Assembly: GCA_944331945.1 (NCBI GenBank)
Contig: CALVJC010000040.1
Location: 1-21,577 of the forward strand
Origin: an uncultured Bacilli bacterium
GTDB taxonomy: Bacteria; Bacillota_I; Bacilli_A; RF39; UBA660
Length of the DNA: 21,577 bases
Reading direction: 5' to 3'
Within the stretch, counting starts at the first letter, position 1; the number at the start of each line of letters is the position of its first letter. Positions 6,917-14,924 of this stretch are shown piece by piece. The notes beneath the pieces were generated by a model that saw only the letters and a list, made by a program, of their open reading frames with translations, made no database searches and was not told where the DNA came from. The position numbers were made by a program, and so were the translations under genes.

Positions 6917-7870
6917 ATGATAGGTAAGCAGTTTAAAAACCTAGAAGAACAAATAGAAATACTAAAATATAAAGGATTGAAAATTACCAACGAAGAAGAA
7001 ACAAAAAAAGTTCTTCTAAGAGAAAATTATTTCTTCATTAATGGTTACCGCTATCCTTTTTTGAAAAGTCTCACCGAAAAAAAGTTTATTGAGGGGACAA
7101 CTTTTGAAGAACTGTATAGCTTATTCTTATTTGATCGGGCCATTCGTAATGTCTTTTTCAAAAACTTATTAGTGATCGAGAATAATCTAAAATCTATTTT
7201 TTCTTATCAATTATCTAAGAAATATGGATATAAGGAAAAAGATTATTTACGTCCGAAAAACTTTACCAAAGATAAAAGTAAATCAAGGCAAGTAAATGAT
7301 CTATTACGGAAAATGAAACGTCAAATAAGAGTAAATGGCTCGCAACACAGTGCGACAGCCCATTATATTACCAACTATGGGTATATTCCATTATGGATTT
7401 TAGTAAAAGTTCTTTCTTTTGGAATTGTAGGGGAATTATTTTCCATTCTAAAATATGAAGATCAAAAAAATATTTGTAATTTATATCATTTAGATGTAGA
7501 AACATTCCAAATATATCTTCCGATTTTATCAAACTATCGCAATCTTTGTGCTCACGAAGATATATTATATGAAAATAGGACCCAAAAACGAATTCCTAAT
7601 ACCATTTATCACCAGTTATTAAATATTCCAAAGGAAGAAGAGGAGTATACGTGTGGAAAAAATGATTTGTTTTCCCTGTTAATTATTATGAAACAAATGC
7701 TTTCAGAGGAGGAATTTAAAAATTTAACAATTGAGTTGGAAGAATGGATTCAAAATTTAAATTACAATTTGCATACAATTACAATAGAAAAGATTTTAAA
7801 AAGAATGGGCTTTCCAAATAATTGGAAGCAATTGATGAAAATTGAAAGGAGTATAGAAGATGAAGCGTGA
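6917..7870 (+). CDS. Abi_2/AbiF-like abortive infection protein with HEPN motif
   Basis: A 317-residue protein of the Abi_2 (AbiD/AbiF) type. Visible features are the N-terminal EEQIEILKYKGLKI segment, ENYFFINGYRYPF, a long helical middle with YGYIPLWILVKVLSFG, and NYRNLCAHEDILYENR. The last holds R208-x4-H213, the RxxxxH catalytic signature of HEPN ribonucleases. Family members are thought to act as toxins that cleave RNA after phage attack, or as antitoxin-linked nucleases. No separate small antitoxin or antitoxin RNA is seen next to it. The last 11 bases overlap the start of the HtrA protease gene, so the two are translationally coupled. A housekeeping RNA-related role is possible because the family is also found in core regions. 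Confidence 0.8.
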   Translation: MIGKQFKNLEEQIEILKYKGLKITNEEETKKVLLRENYFFINGYRYPFLKSLTEKKFIEGTTFEELYSLFLFDRAIRNVFFKNLLVIENNLKSIFSYQLSKKYGYKEKDYLRPKNFTKDKSKSRQVNDLLRKMKRQIRVNGSQHSATAHYITNYGYIPLWILVKVLSFGIVGELFSILKYEDQKNICNLYHLDVETFQIYLPILSNYRNLCAHEDILYENRTQKRIPNTIYHQLLNIPKEEEEYTCGKNDLFSLLIIMKQMLSEEEFKNLTIELEEWIQNLNYNLHTITIEKILKRMGFPNNWKQLMKIERSIEDEA

Positions 7871-8975
7871 AAGAATAAAAGAGCTCGTATTAATTGTAGT
7901 ATCCTTCTTAATTGGAGGAGTATTAACTTATGTTGTCATTGGAGAAAAGTTAGGAGGAACATCGACGACCTCTATTGTAGGAGGCGGATGTAGTGCTGAA
8001 AACTGTACCAAGGTAGCGGTGGATGAATCAGGCATTAGTGATTCGGTAGAAAAAGTATACGATGGGGTTGTGATGGTTCGAAACTATCAAAGCGATCAAG
8101 TCGCTTCTACTGGAACAGGATTTGTTTATAAAATTGATGGTGATGATGCCTATATTATGACGAATCAACACGTAATAGATGGGGCCGATCGAGTAACGGT
8201 AATTGATTCGAATGATCAAGAAATCGAAGGTGAAGTCTTAGGAGGAGATACCTATGTTGATATTGCCGTAATTAGAGTTGAAAAGAATGATACTTTGATT
8301 GCCTTAACCCTTGCAAATAGTGAAGAAGCTCGCTTAGGAGACTTAGTATTTACCATTGGTAGTCCTTTAGGTTATGAATATCGTGGAAGTGTTTCTACCG
8401 GACATTTAGCAGGAAAAGATCGTATGGTAACCGTTAGTACCGATAGTAGCTATGGTAGTGGTGATTGGGTAATGGAAGTATTACAAACCGATGCGGCGAT
8501 TAATCCTGGAAATAGTGGAGGACCTTTATTCAATGTAAATGGTGAAGTCATTGGTATTATTTCTATGAAACTAGTTCAAACCGAAGTCGAAGGAATGGGC
8601 TTTGCTATCCCCATTGAATATGCGACAAGTAAACTAGAAACACTAGAAAATGGAGAAGAAATTGAATGGCCTCTTCTAGGAGTACAAATGATTAATGTCA
8701 CAGACGCTATGAACTCTTATCGTTATAATTATGATATTCCAAATGGTGTAAATGGAGGCGTTATTGTGGTAAGCATTGAACGAGGAACAGGAGCGGAAAA
8801 CTCTGATTTACAAGAAGGAGATATTATTACGAAAATTAATGATACCGAAGTTGCAGATTCTGCTTATCTAAGATATGAGCTATACAAATATGCACCAGGA
8901 GATAAGATTACGGTAACGTACTTACGAGATGGAAAGGAACATACCACGGAAGTAACGCTTAGTAAAAGTGAATAA
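7860..8975 (+). CDS. HtrA/DegP-type membrane-anchored serine protease with PDZ domain
   Basis: A 371-residue protease for misfolded envelope proteins. It has an N-terminal membrane anchor (~8-27) with a C-terminal domain outside the cell, a short Gly/Ser/Cys-containing linker (GGGCSAENCTK), and a trypsin-like domain (~55-255). The catalytic triad is H104 (MTNQHVI), D134 (YVDIAV) and S219 (NPGNSGGP). One PDZ domain follows (~265-370, GVNGGVIVVSIERGTGAE... GDIITKIND). Length and order match Bacillota HtrA/YkdA-type enzymes. Two Cys (C44, C49) near the anchor could pair outside the cell. AAAGGAG lies eight bases before the ATG, within the end of the abi gene. A terminator follows. Confidence 0.9.
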   Translation: MKRERIKELVLIVVSFLIGGVLTYVVIGEKLGGTSTTSIVGGGCSAENCTKVAVDESGISDSVEKVYDGVVMVRNYQSDQVASTGTGFVYKIDGDDAYIMTNQHVIDGADRVTVIDSNDQEIEGEVLGGDTYVDIAVIRVEKNDTLIALTLANSEEARLGDLVFTIGSPLGYEYRGSVSTGHLAGKDRMVTVSTDSSYGSGDWVMEVLQTDAAINPGNSGGPLFNVNGEVIGIISMKLVQTEVEGMGFAIPIEYATSKLETLENGEEIEWPLLGVQMINVTDAMNSYRYNYDIPNGVNGGVIVVSIERGTGAENSDLQEGDIITKINDTEVADSAYLRYELYKYAPGDKITVTYLRDGKEHTTEVTLSKSE

Positions 8976-8979
8976 AAAG

Positions 8980-9014
8980 AAAGAATAAGTTTTCTTAGGA
9001 ATTCTTATTCTTTT
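8980..9014 (+). terminator. Terminator after htrA-type gene
   Basis: AAAGAATAAG (8980-8989) and CTTATTCTTT (9004-9013) form a 10-bp stem with a 14-base loop and a short T tract. Confidence 0.65.
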
Positions 9015-9022
9015 GTTATAAT
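9014..9022 (+). promoter_or_regulatory. Possible extended -10 promoter directly after the terminator
   Basis: TGTTATAAT gives TGnTATAAT. It would start an RNA at about 9029 with a ~180-base leader before the surface protein gene. The leader matched no riboswitch I know. It contains one 15-codon ATG frame (9073-9120) without a good RBS. Confidence 0.4.
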
Positions 9023-9160
9023 CAGGAATGTGACTAAACCACAAAGGAATCGGGAAAGTTGCAAGTATAAACATGAAAAAATCTACAAAAATAAAACTTA
9101 TAAGCAATCTTTATCAATAAAAAGCTTTGTTTACTTAGGTTCTTTTCTATTTCTAAGCTT

Positions 9161-9171
9161 TATGTTAAAAT
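9161..9171 (+). promoter_or_regulatory. Possible extended -10 promoter for the surface protein gene
   Basis: TATGTTAAAAT gives TGnTAAAAT, about 36 bases before the ATG. The -35 region is poor (T-rich). Either this or the promoter at 9014-9022, or both, could serve the gene. Confidence 0.4.
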
Positions 9172-9207
9172 TAAAATAAGATAATAGAATTCGGAAAGAA
9201 ATGAAAG

Positions 9208-10371
9208 ATGAAGAAACTGTTTCAAATAAAAGTATCTAAAATATATGCAATTATCGCAATTGCTGTTTCCCTATTATGTCTTGTAGGCTATTTTTCTTAT
9301 GCCATGTTTACAGTGTCTAAAACAAAAGAGAATGCTCTAAGTATTGTAACGGGTGGTTTAAATTATACGATTACCGGAACAGGGGTTACGAGTAACCGAA
9401 TCACAACGACAGCAGGAAGTACTAAAAGTGTAACTTTAACAGTGATAAGTCAAAATGATATAGATAGTAAATACCAATTATATTATCAAAATAATAGTAA
9501 TGTCGAAGTCTATTATCTAGAAAGTAATGAAGATCCTTTTGGAACAATAGAGGCGAATGGAAGTATTCAAATCACTATTTTAATCAAAAATAAAGCAAGT
9601 AGTAGTCAAACGATTACATTAGGCGTTCAGGGAGGCTATCCCTCGAATGAACTCACTTTAGAAAGTGGACGAACGGCCGTGGATGATATAGGAACTTTTT
9701 CGATTACGAAGAGAAGTGTAACAGGTGGAACAGTGACGGTATCAAGTAGTGCTCAAGTGGGATCAACCGTAACGTTTACGACAAGTGCTTCCAGTGGTTT
9801 TAGTTACTATGGCGCGACCATTCGAGATAGTAGCGGTAGTACTTTAATGACCTTAAATAGTAGTACGAAAAGTTTTACGATGCCAAGTGAAAATGTAGTT
9901 GTATCTCCTAAATGGAAATATGCCGATAAAAATATTTTTCAACTGGATGTTCAAGATGATGGTGCCTGGACTCAAGCTAGACAAGAAGGGGTAAGTTCTT
10001 ATGCCTCATGGCAACCATCTCGCCATTATGTACATTGTGGTGGTAGTAGTGGATTGTCAAGAGTTACCACGTACAGTAACAAAACTTATGACTTAACGCA
10101 CTATGCCACTTACCGTGTCGCGGCTTATGAGAGCGGTACCACGTCGAATATTACATTTATTGTCGGTGTATCCAAGACAAATACTGAATTTCTTCGAGAT
10201 GTTAGTACGAAAACGCAAAAGATAGCTCCTGGAAATGATATTTGGGCCACCATTGATTATGACATCACGAATTTAACTGGAAGTTATTATTTGGGGTTTG
10301 AAATATTCTCAAGTGTTAGTTATGCTGCCCCATTTGGCTCGGCAAACTTAATTGGACGTGTTTATGAATAA
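9208..10371 (+). CDS. Secreted surface protein with InlB B-repeat-like module
   Basis: A 387-residue exported protein. The N-terminus has Lys residues, a long hydrophobic core (~11-33) and GYFSYAMFTVSKT, then ALSIVTGGLNYTITG, a pattern seen in SipW-type/TasA-camelysin-like precursors. A Thr/Ser-rich beta domain covers ~45-160. A divergent InlB B-repeat-like module lies at ~166-238 (GGTVTVSSSAQVGSTV..., ending FTMPSENVVVSPKWKY). A C-terminal beta-rich domain (~240-387) has several aromatics and a single Cys, as in carbohydrate-binding or phage-tail-like adhesion domains. No LPXTG motif or C-terminal anchor is present, so it is secreted or held by its N-terminal segment. The RBS (GGAAAG, nine bases before the ATG) is weak. 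Function is likely adhesion or matrix; this is inference. Confidence 0.7.
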   Translation: MKKLFQIKVSKIYAIIAIAVSLLCLVGYFSYAMFTVSKTKENALSIVTGGLNYTITGTGVTSNRITTTAGSTKSVTLTVISQNDIDSKYQLYYQNNSNVEVYYLESNEDPFGTIEANGSIQITILIKNKASSSQTITLGVQGGYPSNELTLESGRTAVDDIGTFSITKRSVTGGTVTVSSSAQVGSTVTFTTSASSGFSYYGATIRDSSGSTLMTLNSSTKSFTMPSENVVVSPKWKYADKNIFQLDVQDDGAWTQARQEGVSSYASWQPSRHYVHCGGSSGLSRVTTYSNKTYDLTHYATYRVAAYESGTTSNITFIVGVSKTNTEFLRDVSTKTQKIAPGNDIWATIDYDITNLTGSYYLGFEIFSSVSYAAPFGSANLIGRVYE

Positions 10372-10385
10372 CAAATTTGGAAAAT

Positions 10386-10420
10386 AAAAAAGGAATCTCC
10401 ACTCAGCGACTCCTTTTTAT
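10386..10420. terminator. Bidirectional terminator between surface protein and NrdD-like genes
   Basis: AAAAAGGA at the left pairs with TCCTTTTT at the right, with a further TC/GA pair after one mismatch. It is flanked by A and T tracts and overlaps the stop codon of the minus-strand gene. Confidence 0.7.
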
Positions 10421-12400
10421 TTGTACACATCCAAAATTTTGTTGTGCTAACATTTCAATAATATGTTCTATTTCTTCGTCTTTTTTTACCAAAAATACAT
10501 CTACATGACCACCGTTCGTAAGTTTTTGAAAAGGACCAAATTTCATAGGATCCGTTTTCAAAAAATATCCAGAAGAATATTTCTCTTGATCGGTAATCCC
10601 TTTAATCTTTCCGTAAATCGCCGTATCCTGCTGCTTAAATTCTTTCTCTATTTCTTCCGAAGGAATGGCAGAAAGAGAAAAATTAAGGTTATTCACATCA
10701 CTTAATTGATTAATTTTCTTTTTCATGAATTGAACGATTTCAAATCCTTGTTTGAAAGACTCTTCCTCGGAAGCCTTGGGCGATAAAGCCACTAAACATT
10801 CTTTTAATCCACAAAAATGAATTGTCAAAGTACCATGCTTTAAAATTTTACGCAAGCGATCCGTATCTTTCATTTTTTCTCCATCATGCCAAACCCCATC
10901 ACCATATAAAACAGGAAATTGACTACTTCTTTTCGAACATTCCAGTTCAAACCGATTTAACAAAGCTTCACTTGCATATTTAATTACTTCTTCTAACTCT
11001 TGATAAAACCCTCGTATATCACCAGGATGCTTTAAGGCAATCCGAACGATATTAATCGATACTGTCGCTAGATTTCCTTTTCCCCCAACTAATTTTTTCT
11101 CTAAAGTTGTATTATCTTCAATCACTCTCGCTCCTCGAGGGAAATAAGAGACAACATCCTCTTTTAAGGCATTAAACTTACAATCAATAAAAACATAATA
11201 ACAATTAGAATAAGAAGAAGCGAGAGTAGAAAAGCGTTGCAAGAAAGAATAATTAAGACTATTTTTGCTCATATTAATCTTCTTTGACACTTGGAAAAAA
11301 TAACTAATATTTTCTTTCGCTGACATAGTATCAAGGATAGTTTCTAAGACAAGAGTACCAGCTTTAGAAATTGCCATCCCAAAATTAAAGGCAAGTTCAA
11401 CTTCCTGAAAAGAAGAAAAGAAATGAGCAAGAGTTTTCTCAAGTCTACTTTTGGTTTGTTGCAAAGACTTCTTCTCTATTTTTTGATAAGTATAATATAA
11501 GAATTGGTTTCCGTGAAAGAAAGAAGTAAGACTCTCATTCGATAAGGTAAAATCCGTACTTTTTTCAATTTCTTTCTCTAACTTTTCAAGGGAAAGAAGA
11601 GAATCTAATTCACTAGCATAAAAATACAAAGCTAAATTTGATTTCAAAATTTCTTGATATTGCCGAAAAACGATGCCTTCTAAAGCTTGATCAAAATTGA
11701 CAAACATGATGGGACCATAAACTTCTTTATGTAAAGAAACAATCATTTCTTTCACCGAAGAAAGATAACTTTGAATGTCCACTTGCTCTCGAAGTTGTTC
11801 TGAAAAAGGCGTATCCAAAGTTTCTAATTCTCTAAGATCAATCGCAATCGATTCAATCGATCCCATAGGAATGGATTCAATCGAATGAAGAGAAAGAATT
11901 CCGCTATCATGATTTTTAACCGTTTTATTATCAAGCAGGTAAGCTTTCGCAAATTCATAAGAAATCGTCGAACCAAATTTTTGAGTAAGAGCAACAGGGG
12001 TATTTTCCTCTTGTTCATTGGGATAATGCAAGCCCAGTGCCTCAATCGCTTTTAAGAATTTGTGCTGCTGTTTTCCTACAAAAGCCTTTCTAGAAGCATT
12101 CCGCTGTTCCCGATAAGTAGAAAAAGCCTCATAAACATCCATAAACTTTTCTTGCTGCAATACTTCTTCAATAATATCTTGAATGTTTTCGATATTAATG
12201 GTCTTTCGATTTTGATACTCTTTTTCGATCTTCTTCAAAACTTTGCTATAAACCCGGTTCACTTCTACATCCTGATAAGGGATATCAAGAGACCGAAAAG
12301 CTTTTTGAATCGCTAGAGCAATTTTTTCTCCTTGAAAAGAAGTTCTTTGACCACTTCGCTTCACCACGATAAGAGTGTCAAATAATGTCTTATTTTGCAT
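10403..12400 (-). CDS. Catalytically incomplete NrdD paralogue with ATP-cone
   Basis: A 665-residue relative of anaerobic ribonucleotide reductase. The N-terminal ATP-cone is clear (~10-100: VVKRSGQRTSFQGEKI, then DVYEAFSTYREQR), followed by a shortened NrdD barrel: DSGILSLHSIES, LATVSINIVRIALKH, HGTLTIHFCGLKE and LTNGGHVDVFLV. Aligned by eye to the true NrdD at 12713-14923, MNCCLCD becomes MGSIESIAID, and MGCRAFL (active Cys) becomes PRGARVI with A424 at the Cys position. The protein ends just before the four-Cys zinc site and the RMNGY glycyl-radical loop. The chain is otherwise uninterrupted and its end coincides with a terminator, so this is not a recent truncation. AAAGGAG lies nine bases before the ATG. 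It may sense nucleotides and regulate dNTP synthesis; no activity is proven. Confidence 0.8.
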   Translation of the reverse strand: MQNKTLFDTLIVVKRSGQRTSFQGEKIALAIQKAFRSLDIPYQDVEVNRVYSKVLKKIEKEYQNRKTINIENIQDIIEEVLQQEKFMDVYEAFSTYREQRNASRKAFVGKQQHKFLKAIEALGLHYPNEQEENTPVALTQKFGSTISYEFAKAYLLDNKTVKNHDSGILSLHSIESIPMGSIESIAIDLRELETLDTPFSEQLREQVDIQSYLSSVKEMIVSLHKEVYGPIMFVNFDQALEGIVFRQYQEILKSNLALYFYASELDSLLSLEKLEKEIEKSTDFTLSNESLTSFFHGNQFLYYTYQKIEKKSLQQTKSRLEKTLAHFFSSFQEVELAFNFGMAISKAGTLVLETILDTMSAKENISYFFQVSKKINMSKNSLNYSFLQRFSTLASSYSNCYYVFIDCKFNALKEDVVSYFPRGARVIEDNTTLEKKLVGGKGNLATVSINIVRIALKHPGDIRGFYQELEEVIKYASEALLNRFELECSKRSSQFPVLYGDGVWHDGEKMKDTDRLRKILKHGTLTIHFCGLKECLVALSPKASEEESFKQGFEIVQFMKKKINQLSDVNNLNFSLSAIPSEEIEKEFKQQDTAIYGKIKGITDQEKYSSGYFLKTDPMKFGPFQKLTNGGHVDVFLVKKDEEIEHIIEMLAQQNFGCVQIKRSR

Positions 12401-12428
12401 ACATTTACGCTCCTTTATTTACATCTCT

Positions 12429-12457
12429 ATTATACTTGCAAAAGTATTATAAATCAA
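12429..12457 (-). promoter_or_regulatory. Promoter of the NrdD-like gene
   Basis: On the minus strand, TTGATT (12457-12452), a 17-base spacer and TATAAT (12434-12429). Confidence 0.75.
12432..12447. promoter_or_regulatory. Palindromic possible operator within the NrdD-like promoter
   Basis: ATACTTGCAAAAGTAT is an inverted repeat (ATACT/AGTAT) overlapping the -10 and spacer. The outer pattern AnACT...AGTnT loosely recalls the NrdR box, but the centre does not match, so the regulator is uncertain. Confidence 0.35.
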
Positions 12458-12563
12458 CGAATAATATAAAGTAAGAAAAAAATAGACGAAAAAAACATAA
12501 CACAACAGGGGAATAAAAAATAATTAAAAGTGTTGAAAAATAAAGAAAAAAGAGAAAAAACAA

Positions 12564-12600
12564 CGTCAAAAAAGAAAAATGTTTTTTTGGACGCTTTTTT
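12564..12600 (+). terminator. Terminator-like hairpin in the nrd intergenic region
   Basis: CGTC plus an A6 run (12564-12573) pairs with a T run plus GACG ending at 12593, with a small bulge, followed by CTTTTTT. No gene lies just upstream on this strand, so it may end a short leader or antisense RNA, or only be an AT-rich fold. The rest of 12401-12712 holds the two promoters and inverted repeats listed separately; no coding frame is supported there. Confidence 0.35.
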
Positions 12601-12601
12601 C

Positions 12602-12629
12602 TGTAAACAAAAGCAAAATAAAGTTTACA
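12602..12629 (+). promoter_or_regulatory. Inverted repeat TGTAAAC-N14-GTTTACA upstream of nrdD (possible operator)
   Basis: Perfect 7-bp arms (12602-12608 and 12623-12629) with a 14-base spacer, so the arm centres are 21 bases apart, two helical turns. The repeat lies just upstream of the -35 region, where a dimeric activator or repressor could bind. The regulator is not identified. Confidence 0.45.
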
Positions 12630-12643
12630 AATAGTAAAAAATG

Positions 12644-12672
12644 TTTCTAAAAAACAAAACCGATCCTATAAT
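12644..12672 (+). promoter_or_regulatory. Promoter of the nrdD-nrdG-dut operon
   Basis: A perfect TATAAT (12667-12672) with a weak -35 TTTCTA (12644-12649) at 17 bases. The weak -35 fits a regulated promoter. Confidence 0.55.
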
Positions 12673-12712
12673 CAATGTATCACGATAAAGATATAGAAGG
12701 GAGAAAAAAGTT

Positions 12713-14923
12713 ATGACAAAGCTAAAAGAGGAAAAAGCCTCAAAAAAAGGAAAAGTAGAAACAGAAGAAAGGAAAAGTAAAAGACACTTTAATAATCCAA
12801 AAATTAATATCATCAAAAAGAATGGAACCAGACAACCATTTGATGGTAACAAAATAAGAGCCGCAATCGAAAAAAGCGCCGAAAGAGTTATGGTTGATTT
12901 AACCGAAGAAGCGAAAGATGATGTGGTAAACATTGTCATTGATTTATTAAAAAATCAAACGAGTGATGCTGAAGTAAGTCAAATTCACAATTGCGTGGAA
13001 GCGGCTTTAGAGAAAGTAAATCCTTTGGTGGCGAAAAGCTATCGCGAATATCGCAATTATAAAAATGATTTCGTTCACATTTTAGATAAAGTTTACAAAA
13101 AAGCCCAAGCAATCAATTACATTGGGGATAAAGAAAACTCCAATACCGATAGTGCCTTAGTTTCGACCCAAAGAAGTTTGGTATATGGTAATTTGAATAA
13201 AGAATTATATAAGAAATTCTTCTTAACCAAAGCAGAAGTAGAAGCTTGTGAAGATGGTTATATTTATGTTCATGATATGAGTGCGCGTCGTGATACCATG
13301 AACTGCTGCTTATGCGATGTAGGAGCCGTGATGAAAGATGGCTTTGAAATGGGAAATCTTTGGTATAATGAACCAAAGAGCCTAGATACTGCCTATGATG
13401 TCATGGGAGATGTTATTATCAATACCGCTGCCATGCAGTATGGAGGATTTACTGTTCCAGAAGTAGATACCATTCTAACCCCATATGCCAAAAAGACTTA
13501 TAATAAATACTATGAAGAATATATGGATATTACAGGTGGTACGGATCCAGTCAAAGCCGAAGAATATGCCTGGAAAAAAACCAGAAGAGAATGTGAACAA
13601 GGTTATCAAGGAATCGAATATAAATTAAACAGTGTCGGATCAAGTAGAGGAGATTATCCTTTTGTAACCTTTACCTTTGGCCATGAAGAAGACCCTTATG
13701 GTCAAATGATTAGTGAAGTCATTTTAAAAACGCATATGAAAGGACAAGGAAAACCAGGTTTTCGTAAACCAACTCTTTTCCCAAAACTTGTCTTCTTATA
13801 TGATAAGAACTTACATGGAGAAGGAAAAAAGATGCACTATTTATTTGAAACCGCCCTTGACTGTAGTGCGAAAACCATGTATCCAGACTACCTTTCTTTA
13901 ACTGGAGAAGGATATGTGGCAGAAATGTTCAAAAAATATGGACGTATCATTAGTCCGATGGGCTGCCGGGCCTTTCTATCTCCTTGGTTTGAACGGGGTG
14001 GAATGGAACCTGCTGATGAAGAAGACAAACCCGTTTTCATTGGTCGTTTCAACATTGGTGCCATTTCTCTTAACTTGCCTATGATTCTAGCCAAAGCCAG
14101 AGAAGAACAAAAAGACTTTTATGAAGTATTAGATTACTATCTAGAAATGATTCGCAAAATCCATATTCGTACTTATAACTACTTAGCCAAGAAGAAAGCT
14201 TCTACCAATCCTCTCGCTTACTGCGAAGGTGGTTTCTATGGCGGTCATCTAAAACCAAGTGATCCAATTGAACCATTATTAAAAGCTTCTACTGCCTCTT
14301 TTGGAATTACGGCCTTAAATGAATTACAAGAACTTTATAATGGCAAAAGTTTAGTAGAAGATGGGGAATTTGCTCTAGAAGTCATGCGTTATATCAATAA
14401 AAAAACCCAAGAATTCAAAAAAGAAGATCACATTCTATATGCTATTTATGGAACGCCAGCCGAAAGTTTATGTGGTACCCAAGTAGAACAATTTCGTAAA
14501 AAATATGGTATTGTCAAAGGCGTATCCGATCGCGAATATGTTTCTAACAGTTTCCACTGTGCCGTATGGGAAGATATCACGGGCATTCAAAAACAAGATC
14601 TAGAAGGCAGATTCTGGGAATTATTCAAAGGCGGAAGAATTCAGTATGTTCGTTATAACTTAAACTATAATAAACAAGCGATGACAGCCTATGTGGAAAG
14701 AGCCATGGATAAAGGCTTCTACGAAGGAGTAAACTTATCCTTATCTTACTGCAATAACTGTGGTCATGAAGAACTCGATATGGATGTTTGTCCAAAATGT
14801 GGTAGTGCTGACCTTACTAAGATCGACCGTATGAATGGCTATCTATCTTACTCCAGAGTTCATGGTGACACCAGATTAAATCATGCCAAAATGGTAGAAA
14901 TTAGTGAAAGGAAGAGTATGTAA
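12713..14923 (+). CDS. nrdD: Anaerobic ribonucleoside-triphosphate reductase (class III)
   Basis: A 736-residue glycyl-radical enzyme that reduces ribonucleoside triphosphates to deoxyribonucleotides without oxygen. A Lys/Glu-rich extension (~1-29) precedes the ATP-cone (~31-120, INIIKKNGTRQPFDGNKI). The barrel carries Cys residues at C198/C199/C201 (MNCCLCD) and the active-site C418 (SPMGCRAF). The C-terminus has a four-Cys zinc site (C680, C683, C693, C696) and the radical loop RMNGY with G709. All expected catalytic parts are present, in contrast to the paralogue on the other strand. GAAGGGAGA lies about nine bases before the ATG. It is followed after one base by nrdG, its activase, and then dut. 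Confidence 0.95.
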   Translation: MTKLKEEKASKKGKVETEERKSKRHFNNPKINIIKKNGTRQPFDGNKIRAAIEKSAERVMVDLTEEAKDDVVNIVIDLLKNQTSDAEVSQIHNCVEAALEKVNPLVAKSYREYRNYKNDFVHILDKVYKKAQAINYIGDKENSNTDSALVSTQRSLVYGNLNKELYKKFFLTKAEVEACEDGYIYVHDMSARRDTMNCCLCDVGAVMKDGFEMGNLWYNEPKSLDTAYDVMGDVIINTAAMQYGGFTVPEVDTILTPYAKKTYNKYYEEYMDITGGTDPVKAEEYAWKKTRRECEQGYQGIEYKLNSVGSSRGDYPFVTFTFGHEEDPYGQMISEVILKTHMKGQGKPGFRKPTLFPKLVFLYDKNLHGEGKKMHYLFETALDCSAKTMYPDYLSLTGEGYVAEMFKKYGRIISPMGCRAFLSPWFERGGMEPADEEDKPVFIGRFNIGAISLNLPMILAKAREEQKDFYEVLDYYLEMIRKIHIRTYNYLAKKKASTNPLAYCEGGFYGGHLKPSDPIEPLLKASTASFGITALNELQELYNGKSLVEDGEFALEVMRYINKKTQEFKKEDHILYAIYGTPAESLCGTQVEQFRKKYGIVKGVSDREYVSNSFHCAVWEDITGIQKQDLEGRFWELFKGGRIQYVRYNLNYNKQAMTAYVERAMDKGFYEGVNLSLSYCNNCGHEELDMDVCPKCGSADLTKIDRMNGYLSYSRVHGDTRLNHAKMVEISERKSM

Positions 14924-14924
14924 C

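Noticed and set aside
9073..9120. 15-codon ATG frame in the leader of the surface protein gene
   Set aside because: No RBS at a usable distance and no recognisable leader-peptide pattern.
12625..12939. 104-codon minus-strand frame at the start of nrdD
   Set aside because: It overlaps the nrdD promoter and ATP-cone coding region, and its Phe/Leu/Ser-rich product is what antisense of Lys/Glu-rich DNA gives.
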